Below are positions 26,126-37,780 of a stretch of 64,000 bases of DNA, one piece after another. Numbering within the stretch: the stretch's first letter is position 1; the number at the start of each line of letters is the position of its first letter. Made by a program: the position numbers and the translations under genes. Source of the DNA: Mytilus edulis. Its lineage: Eukaryota > Mollusca > Bivalvia > Mytilida > Mytilidae. The notes under the pieces are model-generated. The model saw only the letters and a list, made by a program, of their open reading frames with translations, was not told the DNA's origin and did not search any database. The stretch is taken from contig NC_092346.1 in the NCBI RefSeq assembly GCF_963676685.1, positions 96,337,917-96,401,916 of the forward strand, given 5' to 3'.

Positions 26126-27469
26126 ATGACTATCCTCCTCTTTTATCTGGGCTTGGGACCCACATGTTTGACCTGGCAGAGTTAAAGTCATGTATTTCTT
26201 TATGGGTAAAAGTTTTAAAATCATTTCATAGCACATTGATATGTGCTTAAAAGTTAATATACACTGAGCTAAAGTAAACATGCTAAAGACATAAAAACAC
26301 GTACAGTCATAACAGGTCAGTTTTCGCTTGATAGATCAAAGGATTTTAATCTAGTACGCCAGACGCGTGTTTCGTCTACATAAGACTTACCAGTGACGCT
26401 CATATCAAATATTTATTAAGCCAAACAAGTACAAAGTTAAAGAGCATTGAGGATCGAAAATTCCAAAAAGTTGTGCCAAATACGGCTAATATCTGAAGCC
26501 CAATGAGTGAACAAATTTAGCTACTGTTATCTGTTCTGAATGGTATTTCCACCACATTTTCAAATAAATAATCAAGTTTCTCTTTCTCAATTCTTGACAG
26601 GGGCGCCTGTTCATCAATAATACGAATCTTAAGTAACTCACACAATGGTAAATGATACTCTTCAAAAATTAAAGAAAAAAAAATTGAACAGGGGTTAAGA
26701 AACATACAGAGTATTTTTCTATATTAATCCAATATTTTAAATATTCTATCCCACCACATTTTGTGGAGGATAATATGTTCTTTTTTTGTATACATAATTT
26801 TTGAATAACAACACAATATTGATAACTGTTTTACTGTTGACAAAATCTTCCTAAAATGACTTCTTTTGAACTGAAAGGCAGAAGAATGCCATGATTTTTA
26901 ATCCAGTCTATAATGGATAGCCAGAAGTTTTGTATTTTCTCTAATTTCTAAACAAAATGTGCATGGTTCAGTTTCTTTTAATGTACATTTCAATAATAAT
27001 GAATTACATGGTAGAATCATATGAACACTCTTAAATTGAAAGTTTTCTAAAAAAGAATTTCTGGTTATAACGAAGGGCATAGCATAAATAGCATTCCAAT
27101 CTTCAATCTGCATATTTAAATCTATTTCCCATTTTTTTATGGAATAGTAAGATAACAATGTATTATCCTCCAAAAATAATATATAGAAAAATTTAAAAGA
27201 TTTTGGTTCCTGTTTAATTTTATCTGTTTATTTATTTGCTATAATATCCAGTTTTGCACTATCTTCTATCATATTTTTCCATTTATTTGGATCGCACTTA
27301 AAATATCATTAAACTTAATATTTGTATTGATTTCATACTTTGTGTTTGAATTCATCATATGAGAACAATGTATTAAAGTTCATCGGAAGGTATCAAGACT
27401 TTTTTGATAAATATTGCGTATCAACTTCACAAATAATACATGATGGTCTTGATCATGTATAGATTCTGC

Positions 27470-29050
27470 GTACTGATGTTGATTATCATCTTAACAACGT
27501 GCTATATTGTTATTTCATTTGTCTTTGTTCTATTATTAAAATTACTTTTACTGTTGGATTGCAGGCGCGGATCCAGAGCTTAAAGCGTGGGTGGAGGGTT
27601 GTGAGAAACGTTTGTAACATTAATATATATTCGAGATGTTTTCTTGTTCTACCAAACCTCATGTTTTTCCATAATTGGCACACTTTTGCTGCATCTATTC
27701 CATTAGCCGTCTTTCCATGTGTGTTGGTAAAAGTCGTGTGGTCTTAATAAGGGTGTTTGGTTGTGTTGTTTTTTATATTTTCGTTAGATTAACATTCATC
27801 ATTTGTTTTTACCCAATTGTGAACGGATTTTGTTAACAAACTGTCCGGGGTTGTTCAGTAGCGAACAAAACGCAAAATTTGCAGTATGTTCCTTCCTGTG
27901 AAGTTGAATAGACAATTCATTGGAAAAATTGCACTCTAGCAAATTAGAAGCATCTTTTTAACCCGTACATTTCACGTTTATGAAAAGGAAAAGAACTAGG
28001 TGGATTCCAGTCTTAATTAAGAATACTATACATTTGAACACTAGGTACAGATGTGGAAATAAAAGTTTGCAACATCCTTAGATTCAGCAGGTGTTATTTT
28101 AAAAAAAACCTTATGAATATGACAGGGTGAAAAAGTAACTTTCTTCAAATCAAGCTAACAGAAAAAGTCGTTTTAATAATAATAGGCAGGGGTAGGGGGA
28201 TGTTTGCGAACACCCCAACCCCCCTTAATCCGCTTGTGGATTGTTTTTTTTTGTGATATCCATGAAACGAGGATCGGTATCTATACATCCCGTTAATGTG
28301 TTTGTATCATCTTCCATTTTTGCTGGTGTGTTTTGTATATGCGATTTTTTTAGTCTCTTTTGGTTCTTATAACGTTACTCTGTACTTTAACAGATCCTGT
28401 CAGTATGTTATTGTTCTATAATATGTCTTTTTGTTATATTTTGTATTATAAATTAGAAAATACGTTGAACCACAAACGTCAAAATTATTTAATCGCGTAG
28501 CGGAATTAACCATTTGTGGATTCTTATAAATTCTATATAACTTTTGGACTATTCTAAATCTCGGGCTATTTTAAAAATTAATTCTTACATCATTTTGATT
28601 TCATAACCCGGTATGCTTACATTGCCCAGGTGAATTTTAAAATTGTTGGTATAAACATTGAACGACAAAAATATGTGACGTATAAATTTTCTGACGTCAG
28701 ACACACGAAGCAATGAGTGTGTTTTTAATTTGATAGATGCTTTTGTGTTCTGTTAAATTGTTTCTTTAAAAAATTGTAACACGATGATGACTGTTGTACC
28801 CTTATTTTGACTATTTTATTTATTATGTCTCTTTAGATCACGCATCATTGTAAATATAACGGATTTTGACGAGATTGTTGTACAAAGTGAGAGGTTTAGC
28901 TATACAAAATGCCTGTACCAAGTCAGGAATATGAGAATTGTTGTCTATTAATTTTTGATATGTTATTTCATTTGAATTTGCCATGTGATTAGGGACTTTC
29001 CGATTTGATTTTCTTCTGAGTTGAGTATTGATGTGATTTTACTTTTTATT
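27470..29050. other. Insertion inside the minus LINE, mixed repeats
   Basis: The LINE sequence breaks off near 29055 and resumes near 27375. Between them is a 'ggatccagag...ggagggttgtg' piece, a G/C-tract piece (28185-28225) and, at about 28610-29050, a segment with 'cctgtaccaagtcaggaata' that I recall as the tail of a common mussel retroelement. No gene is supported. Confidence 0.45.
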
Positions 29051-29896
29051 ATCTGACATCAGATCATTAATAAAGAATATACAATTTTCAACACATTTGA
29101 AATTCTAAATCATCTTGCCATCCATTTTGAAGTTTTGGTTTAGCCATATGGACTAGTTTTGGTTTAGCCATATGGACTAGACCAGAATATCGGTATTGTT
29201 TTCAGCTTTAAGCTTATGTTTTAACTTAAAAATTACCAAGATATCATGCCAAGAGTGGTTGACTTTTTCAGCTAAATAAATCTTTCTTGAAAGTGTAAAA
29301 CTTTGCCCCCTCCAAAATTTTGTACATAACTACACAGCAAAACTTTCCAAGGAGAGTAATTGGGATCTAATAATTTATACAACCAAGACATTTTAATATA
29401 AGGCATCTGAATACCTCCATCACAGTGATCGGAATTTCTCCTTTTTAAAGTTATCAGTCAATCTTTAAACTACATGTCTTTTAGTGCTTTTCTTTCATAG
29501 ATATGTTCTTCTTTCAAAAATGAAAAGTTAAAAAAGATTACATATAACTCATTGTCTCATTCAGCTAGAAATTAAAACATCACTATCTGGTTCATACAAC
29601 AGATTACGATAAAACGCCCGCTTTTGTAAGGAGTTTTAAGACCAAAAATTATCATACATAATGATTTTAGTATTCAAATACTAATTTTTCCTTCTTTTGT
29701 TTTTTATAGAGTACTGCATTGTAAACATGCACATATCCAGGTTAGTTCACAAAAAAATTTGTGCACGTTGTGGTGACTTTTTAAACAAGGCCAATACGTG
29801 GTCTACAATTATAACTTGACCATTCCCTTTTCACTGATACTAAGAAAACTTTGACGAATATTTTCTTAGTAAAATGAGTGTTGTAAAATTTAACAA

Positions 29897-30720
29897 TTAA
29901 ACGAGTCTTGCATTGACATTCCACATGAGCTGGTTTATTCTTACTACAGACAAACCTTCACAATTTTCAGGTCTGGCATTGTTTTCATCTTTAGTTAAAT
30001 CAGAGTATTGTTCCTCATTCATACCATTCCTGAACAACTCATTGACATTATTTGCCAAGACTTTATCAATTTTGTCATCACAAATTTCTTGAACCCTATA
30101 CATCTCTTAGACATAGACGAAAACCTATTATCATCTTTGTTCTGCTTCTTAGCAGGTGGTTCACTTTCATTGTCTACATTTTCCCAATCCTCATGGGGGT
30201 TTTCTTCATCTTCATCATAATTATCATCATAATTGTTACCCTCATCATATTCTTCAATGTCTTGTACACGGTCTTTTAAAGACCTGATATCGTCAGACTG
30301 CCTTTCTGACCTTCTTGAATTGATACCAACATTGTCATGATTGCATCATGGTTGTCTATATTTGCAGAGGTAGAAGGGCCAGGGTTCTGAGTTTGAGTAT
30401 TAGTATTAACCTTCGCTGGTTTCTTACCCTTTACACTTGAATTATTTGTAGTGTTAGCTCCGCCACTCGCGGAAGCTTTCGACTTTGTAGATTCATGTTT
30501 CCTTTTTCCAGCCGCGCTCGAAACGGATCTAAACTTTTCAGACAGAAGTTCATCCTCGTCAGTAATACTAACGTCTTCATGCGAAGACTTTCTTTTTAAG
30601 GCGGACCCCTTCTCTATAATTTTCTCCGCGATGTGTTTTCTTTATAATAACCGGTTTACGGCAATGTGCCGAAAACAGGTAAAAATCGTAAATTTTTTCC
30701 GAATTACATCCGGTGATTAC
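29897..30720 (-). pseudogene. DIRS-like retroelement gag ORF, N-terminal fragment
   Basis: Reading on the minus strand from about 30690: a low-complexity Ser/Lys/Asn-rich head (SALKRKSSHEDVSITDEDEL), then after a frameshift near 30300 an acidic DE-rich stretch (about 30190-30260). Then comes KVQEIC-like VQEICDDKIDKVLANNVNEL and EEQYSDLTKDENNARPENCE. I recall this pattern from gag-like ORFs of molluscan DIRS/Ngaro-type elements; that assignment is from memory. It stops abruptly at 29897, exactly where copy-1 homology resumes, so the element is truncated. Confidence 0.5.
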
Positions 30721-30746
30721 TAACTTTTATTTAAATTTTATATCAA

Positions 30747-30790
30747 AGGACAAGGTATGATAAGGGCCGTTTCTGGCCCCCCTTTTTCCA
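30747..30790 (+). repeat. Inverted-terminal-repeat-like block, left
   Basis: 'aaggacaaggtatgataagg' plus 'gccgttt.tggcc' occurs here and in reverse complement at 35080-35115. The two could be ends of one ~4.37-kb element or two copies of a dispersed repeat. Confidence 0.45.
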
Positions 30791-30978
30791 GAATTTTTAA
30801 ACTTTGAAGTTGAAACCCATCACGACTGTGGCATAAACTGCAGTATCTGATCGTCCATGTAGAACCTTATTTTTAGGTGTTATGTACTCAAATATGTTCA
30901 AACTGAGACCTTGAAAAGCCCTAAACGACGAAAAGTGTAAAACAATCTACAATTTCGTCATGTTCGGAGACAAAATTT

Positions 30979-31086
30979 GACATCAGCGCCAACGTAGACC
31001 ATCCTGAAATTTTCAACCATCAACTGTACTCTTATGTATCTTTCCCATAATAAAATATCATGGTGGTCTACGTTGGCGCTCATGTC
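30979..31086. repeat. Hairpin with 'agcgccaacgtagacca' arms
   Basis: About 25-bp arms ('gacatcagcgccaacgtaga' and its complement) around a ~58-bp loop. GC content is higher than the surroundings. Confidence 0.7.
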
Positions 31087-31734
31087 TAAAAATTTGAAAA
31101 ATAATCCGATTGTTTACATATTTTGACAAGTCATTATAATACGTCAAAGTGAACGGCACGGGTACGAAATTATTCCGGGATCCATAATTGATCTGAATAT
31201 CACGTACGGATTGTTTTATGTCGTATCCCGTCATCAAGACATGTCACTCTCTTAAAGAAATATGCTGTACGTGAAATTAGACCCATAATAGTGATGATTT
31301 TGATCAAAATAGTCTAACACTGTGCAGCCAAATACAGAGTTGTGTCCCTTGAAATATGGTGAATTAATTTGTATTCATCATAATTTTCTATTATTCAACG
31401 AAATCTTACAAATGTATTTTATAATTAAATTCTCAATATATTCAAACACTTTTTGTAGTTCTGAAGAAAATCATTTCATCAAAACGTATATATTTTGCAC
31501 TTTGAAGATTTTTTATTTAACCATCTACAGAAAAATAGATTTATATGTGCAAGGGCTGTATAGCCAGTCAAGGTCGTTTAAAAACTGCCATTACCATAAG
31601 TTTTAGGACTTCACATAAGCAATATCCATAACTTAGTCAATATTTGAATATATGCATGTGCAGTCAGTATTAAATCCAAAGTATGAAGTATAATTATAAA
31701 CATAGGGTTTGGATGGGGTTAAATGATTAAAGAT

Positions 31735-31890
31735 TAGAGCCCTTAAAAAATGAAGATTACAGAATAACGGGCAAACAAAATGAAGATTAGAGAAAAAAGG
31801 GGTTAATTTTTTGAAGATTAGAGAAAAAAGGGGTTATTTTTTTAAAGATTAGAGAAAAAAGGGTGAAAATTCAATGTTTACAGAATAACA
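31735..31890 (+). repeat. 'gattagagaaaaaaggggtt' tandem repeat
   Basis: Four to five units of about 33-40 bp. Simple, non-coding. Confidence 0.7.
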
Positions 31891-32591
31891 GACCCCCCCC
31901 CCATCCAGACCCTCATGTAGAGAGCAGTTTATACTGAAATTAAGTTAACTACACTTATACTATACTGTAAATTATGTATTTCCAGCCTATTCATATATCG
32001 GTACATTAATGATTTTTCGTATATATGTGTCAGAGCACTCTTTTGTCAAGATGTCATAATAAAATAAAAGTACACATGCAGCATTCAATTGTCTCAGATC
32101 CTATATGGATTATCAAATAAAACATGCCATAGCGAAATTACTTTTAACATATTTAACTTGCATAAATACAAATTGGATAAGACCCATGGCAAACAAACTA
32201 ATGAAGTATGCGCGAAAAAAACATGTGTATTTGTTTGCCATTTCGAAAGTGTATTTTGTTTTGTCTGCAGTTCTATGTAAGTGACAAAATTTCATGCCAA
32301 ACCTATACCGATTCCTGGAGTGCACTGGTACTTCTTACCTAGCTGTTCAATGTACAGGTAAACTATGGCCTCTTAATTCTATTTCACATTCCCCCCTCCC
32401 CTCACGGGACAAAATGTTCAGCACGTTCGTTAATTTAGATCTGTCCGTCCATCCATCCGTCCGTTCGTCTGTGTCTGTCCGGACATATTTATACATCTAA
32501 TTTTATTTCTATTGAAGGCAAAACTTGCACTACTAGTACGACAGTTTAGTGTCCCTACTGCAATAAATCAGATTTGTTTAGTAACTAAAAC

Positions 32592-32855
32592 AGCCGATTT
32601 CATTGAGTGTGAAGTCAAAGGTAATATTTTAGTTAGCTTGCTTGTTAGATGAACCATAAAGTCATTGTTAGGTCAGATTAACTACCCTCCTTTAAGAATA
32701 TACTAGTCTAGCAGATTACCAATCTATCTGGCTGATGGGCTATGCTACTTCGAAAGGAGGGTAGTAAACCTTACATAATAATGACTTTACGGTTCAGCTA
32801 ACAAGCAAGCTTACCAAATATTTTACCTTTGGCTTCACACTCAATGAAATCGGCT
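32592..32855. mobile_element. 264-bp palindromic MITE
   Basis: Two ~105-bp arms starting 'agccgatttcattgagtgtg' and ending 'actaccctccttt', with few mismatches, around a ~50-bp loop. A foldback element; no TSD could be fixed by eye. Confidence 0.75.
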
Positions 32856-32984
32856 GTAAATCTTGAAAGTTGAAACCTTTTGGCTGGACATTCACTCCTG
32901 CAAGTGAAGACATTCAGAATGAAAATAATAAATAGATCAACATTGAAAGGAGAAATTAAGGTTGAAAGTAAACGAGTGCACCTG

Positions 32985-33071
32985 CACGAGCGGGGATCGA
33001 ACCCACAACATCAGTGTTGACTGGCTAGTGATTACAGAAGTAACTTCTTAGACCACTCGGCCACCGAGACC
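32985..33071 (-). mobile_element. tRNA-derived SINE head (or tRNA pseudogene)
   Basis: On the minus strand from 33071 the sequence opens GGTCTCGG, then an A box TGGCCGAGTGG (33053-33063) and a B box GGTTCGATCCC (32993-33003) about 50 nt further on. This is a class-II (Ser/Leu-like) tRNA body. The 3' acceptor strand does not pair with the 5' GGTCTCG, so it is not a functional tRNA. It runs on into unrelated sequence, as in tRNA-headed SINEs. Confidence 0.7.
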
Positions 33072-33654
33072 CTTTAATGAAGTATGTCTACGTTTCTAAT
33101 CAAATTCGAATGTTTTGGGGTTTCATGAAATACTACTTATTAACAACTGTTTCATTTAAAAATAAGCATAAAGTTTTGGATAAGATAAGGAGATGTGGTA
33201 TGATTGCACATGATGCTATAAACCGGCGATCCATGTGCTAATTTCAGGATATATATCGTAGAAATAATGAATTTTTAGAGAAGCTTGAAGATGTTCATGT
33301 CTCTTTCGTCTATATATCTTAATGAGTTTTTAACGTCTTAAACCCTGACCTCATCGAAAACTTTGAAATTTGTTTTCAGCATTTCAGTCTTTAGAATATT
33401 GTGTTAAGTGTTAAAAAGTTCACAGTGTACGATTCTTTAAGTGACAAACAATGACATTGTACAGGCTATGCGTATTTGCTATACATACTGTATAAATCTG
33501 ATACTGAATCTTCAATAGTAGTTTTAATCCATTTGCGTTTTTTAATGTACCGGTAATCATCATGTAAATGTGAAATGCTATATTCATAACTTCAACTTTA
33601 ATTTATGAATTATAAGTGTGCCACTTCTGATATAACTTAAAGTTTTTTTTATGC

Positions 33655-33915
33655 CCCAGTTATGGGCATTATGTTTTCTGGTCTGTGCGTCCGTTTGTTC
33701 GTCCGTCCGTTAATCCGTCCGCCCGTTCGTCCGTTCGTCCATCTGTTCCGCTTCTTGTTAAAGTTTTTGGTCGAGGTAGTTTTTGATAAAGTTGAAGTCC
33801 AATCAACTTGAAATTTAGTACACATGTTCCCTATGATATAATATTTCTAATTCTAATGCCAAATAAGAGATGTTACCCCATTTTCACGGTATACTATACT
33901 GGGGACACATTCTTG
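33655..33915 (+). repeat. 'gccccagttatgggcat / cgtccgtccgt' dispersed repeat
   Basis: Starts 'atgccccagttatgggcatt', has a CCGT/TCGT-rich simple stretch, and ends near 'actatactggggacacattc'. A shorter CCGT-rich piece occurs at 32436-32490. I recognise it from memory as a common molluscan repeat. Confidence 0.55.
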
Positions 33916-34044
33916 TTTATTTTACATATTAACTTGTTAATGTTTGTACTTACTAATTATTATGTGACAATATGATTTGTATTAATCCTTTTTTTTTTAA
34001 TAAACCGACCATTTCCTTGATAGCTATCTTTTATTTAATACTTA

Positions 34045-34300
34045 AATTGAGAATGATTGGGGAATGTTTCAAAGAGACAACAACCCGACCACAGAGCAGA
34101 CAACAACCGAAGGCCACCAATAGGTCTTCAATGCTGCGAGAAACTTCCGCACCCTGAGGCATCTTTCAGCTGGCCCCCAAACAAATATGTATACTAGTTC
34201 AGTAATAATTGACGTCATACTAAACTCCGAATTATACACAAGAAATTAAAATTAAAAATCATACATCACTAAAAAAGGTCAGAGGCTCCTGACTTGGGAC
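34045..34300 (+). repeat. Dispersed repeat (same family as 860-1150)
   Basis: 'gagaatgattggggaatg' through 'gagacaacaacccgaccaca' to 'ggtcagaggctcctgacttg'. Inverted relative to the copy at the left end of the window. Confidence 0.6.
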
Positions 34301-34439
34301 ATGCGCAAAACTGATGTGGCGGGGTTAAACATTTTTTTTTAGATCTCAACCCTGTTTTGGTAGCAGCATATGATTTAATATTTACATCATCAAGATATAA
34401 TGATAATTCCAAAAACCTACTCCGTTTACAAACAAAATC

Positions 34440-35000
34440 CTCATTATTTAACCGTTGCTAAGCACTATTTTGGTTGCTCATCTTTTTATCAGCATGATAT
34501 ACAATTGACTTTCATTTCTTACTGCTAGTTATTCTTGCATGTATTAACCAATCTAACCTGATTTTACTCTAATTTGTACAATTAAAAATCAAAAGGTTTT
34601 TTTTTGTAGTTCATCTTAATTTCTATCTTTTTCGGCTGTTGCTAAGCAACTTTTAGGTTGCTATGGTCAATTTCATTTTCTTGAAAAAAATAATGATGAC
34701 TCAGACATCATATATATGAAAGATAAATCATTTACAGTAGCTACATCTTTAAATATTGCTATAGTTATACCTCATATGGCCGAAATTACAAGTTTTGAAC
34801 CGTTGCTAGGCTAAATTTTTGTTGCTAGGTTGTTGCTAAGCATTTTTTAAACTGAAATTGAAGTGACTTTTCATTTGCAAACTAAAGATAGTGTTAAACA
34901 AACAATATTATTTTGAGTTATGCTAATGTGTAATGAGAAAGCAAAGCATATGTGATAATTTGGCTATTTATTTAAACCGTTGCTAGGCAACCTTCCTTTC
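34440..35000 (+). repeat. ~165-185-bp degenerate repeats with X-box-like palindrome
   Basis: Four evenly spaced occurrences of CCGTTGCTA[AG]GC-type motifs (34452, 34638, 34800, 34979). Two are full palindromes, GTTGCTAAGCAAC (34638-34650) and GTTGCTAGGCAAC (34979-34991). The sequence between them is strongly diverged. Confidence 0.6.
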
Positions 35001-35079
35001 ACCGGAACATAAAAAAATCATAGTTTTGAATAGTTTCTATATTAAGGCTATCAATGATGTATATATAAACTTATTTGGG

Positions 35080-35117
35080 AAGAAGGCCAAAAACGCCTCT
35101 TATCATACCTTGTCCTT
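35080..35117 (-). repeat. Inverted-terminal-repeat-like block, right
   Basis: Reverse complement of the block at 30747-30790: aaaggacaaggtatgataag then gcgtttttggcc. About 170 bp later, copy-1 homology resumes (35285). Confidence 0.45.
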
Positions 35118-36584
35118 TTTATTAATGATAGAATGAAAATCAAGTACGTTAATTTAGTTTAATCTGAAGTTAGGACAATTCGAGCCACGTCCGAACTGCC
35201 CAAGAGCTATCAGCACACTGAAGTTCACAAATGCGCAGCACAATCTCATTTGGTCCCGGAAATGTTACAACGAAATAAAATTCCAAACCATCATTGAACA
35301 GGAAGCAGATACATAGTATATGTAAAACTTGCTTACTGACTGCTGAACTGTTAAGATAGGCTTACATTCAACCGTTTATATCGGCTTTGACCACAGAGAA
35401 TAATAAAGTGCGTCATATTCAAAGTAGGATCTACACACCTCTTCATTGGTGAGGATAGAACTGTCACAAGCTTTATTCACAAACGTTGTCTATAAGTATG
35501 CAATAATATAGAGAATGGAAATGGGAAATGTGACAAAGAGACAGCCAACTAACCAAAGAGTAAAACGAACAGCCGAAGGCCACCAACGTCTATTAGGTTT
35601 TTGTTTTAATTGCCTCGTACATTTGTTGTAATCGTTATTATTCTTTTATAAGTATATAAAATTACATTTAGATAATCATTAGCTAGTCGAAGAAATTCTT
35701 ACTTAAATAAAACTATTACCATTACCAATATTCTGTCTAAGTGATTGGACATCGTTATATAAAATTAAAGACATTGACTTGCAGTTTATAAGCTATATCA
35801 AACTTGTCGTGAATTGTTATTCACAGCTGATTAAAGAAAATTGCGTACATCAGTCCACCAGTAGAGACATCCAAATATATCTGACTCGTTCTAATATAAA
35901 TGGGTTATTCTGCTTCAACTGAATCTTCTTATAGTAGTTACCAAGACAGCATCTAACTCTTTCGTTTTTATGCATGAAATAATTGCAACAGATGGAAAAG
36001 AACACTTTTATCATTATAATAAATAAATACATGCTATACAAAAGTAAATAACATCAATAAAAAGTAATGCAAAACATTCTATGCAAATCATATTATTAAA
36101 CATAAAATGTAAACTCAAATTTATTGAACATAATTTCTCATACTAACCTAGTAAGATCTAGCAGACGGTAACATTCGATAGAACTGTTACAGTTCTTATA
36201 TAACTAAATAAGGAGAAGTACAATAAATGAACTCATCATAGACACCAGGACTTAATTTTGTATATACGCCAGACGTGCGTTTCGTCTACAAAAGACTTAT
36301 CAGTGACGCTCAAATCCAAAAAGGTTAAAAAAGGCAAAATAAAGTACGAAGTTGAAGAGCATTGAGTACCAAAATTCCAAAAAGTTTTGCCAAATTCAGC
36401 TAAGGTAATCTATACCTGAGGTAGAAAAACTTTAGTATTTCAAAAATTCAATATTTTGTAAACAGTTGATTTATAAATGTAACATATAGATGTTTATTCA
36501 TGTCAACACAAAAAGCAAGGATATCTTTCAGTTCTTTTATTCAATGTAAAAGGTACACAGAATGACGTGCAAAAGTTATCAAAG

Positions 36585-36900
36585 GTACCAGGATTATAAT
36601 TTAGTACGCCAGACGCGCGTTTCGTCTACATAAGACTCATCAGTGACGCTCATGTCAAAATACTTATAAAGCCAAACAAGTAAAAAGTTGAAGAGCATTG
36701 AGGATCCAAAATTCCAAAAAGTTGTGCCAAATACGGCTAAGGTAATCTATGCCTGGGATAAGAAAATCCTTAGTGTTTCGAAAAATTCAAAGTTTTGTAA
36801 ACAGGAAATTTAGAAAAATGACCACATTATTGATATTCATGTCAACACCGGAGTGTTGACTACTGGGCTGGTGATACCCTCGGGGACGAACCGATATACA
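36585..36900 (-). repeat. Dispersed 'gccagacgcgcgt' repeat, full copy
   Basis: Inverted full-length relative of 7095-7400: it starts 'caaaggtaccaggattataa' and ends with the stem-loop and 'ctgggctggtgataccctcg'. A partial relative lies at 36255-36415. Confidence 0.75.
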
Positions 36901-37780
36901 AATAATCAAAAAGTATGGAAGAAGCAAGCAGAACGAAAGACAGATAATACAAAGTATGTGGGAGACGTACAGAACGTAAGATAAAAATGTTAGAGGCGGG
37001 TATACATTAATGTAGTAAGGTATACACTATAAAGGCAACTGGATGATAGTGATCGCACCAACAATTCACAGTTCCTATGTATTCAACCAAATGTTTCCAT
37101 TTATCAACTCTTCAAATATTTGGCTATAAGTTTTACTTCTTGAGAACCATGTATAACATGAATATTAAATGTATCAACTCTACATGTGAATTCTCAACAA
37201 CGTTTATTAAACTTGTTTAGAAACATTACGTTTCTAAAGTTGACCTAATACTAAAAAGAATTCTGTTATAACTGTGAATCCGAGTAACTTTTATTTCATT
37301 TTCAATGCATGTCGTTCAAGAAATATAATGGTGTTTGTCTCATATCTCTGGACAAAAGTTACAATTAACAAATCAAGGTCAGTTGAATGTTAAGATAATC
37401 TAAAACAAGAATTAATATGTACAATTCAAAAGGAGGCTAAACGATTTTATAATTTACAAGTATTTAAGAGAGTGGCAGACTCGAAGAATATACTCGTATT
37501 TTGAAACGAACACACATGAATATATTTGTCCATCACAAATAAAGCTTTCACTGCTTTCAATATTACAATGTGTGTTGTTCAAACTAGCGCTGGTCGATTT
37601 CAACTTTAAATCATATTGTGTCAAAATTGTAAAACATGGAGTTGCATGAATACACGCACACACATAAATAATTTCATGTATTTCATTTAGACTGCTTACC
37701 AAATATAGAAAGATGTCTATTTAAAACAAGCAAACAAAAACGAATACTTTTTAAAAAATACAATGTTATTTAATCCGTTT

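Larger units (their letters stand above)
25137..29430 (-). mobile_element. 5'-truncated LINE, opposite strand, interrupted
   Basis: Same family as 19369-23290 but inverted. The 3' end is at 25137-25335; C-terminal coding is at 26500-27375, with LNMQIEDWNAIY and a Cys/His stretch; the most 5' part is at 29055-29430, encoding DHCDGGIQMP and LYKLLDPNYSPWK. Intervening DNA (25365-26495 and about 27470-29050) holds other repeats. No endonuclease or RT core is present, as expected for a 5'-truncated insertion. Confidence 0.75.

Noticed and set aside
32985-33071. Functional tRNA-Ser or tRNA-Leu gene
   Set aside because: A and B boxes are good, but the acceptor stem does not pair and the anticodon arm is irregular; a SINE head explains it better.
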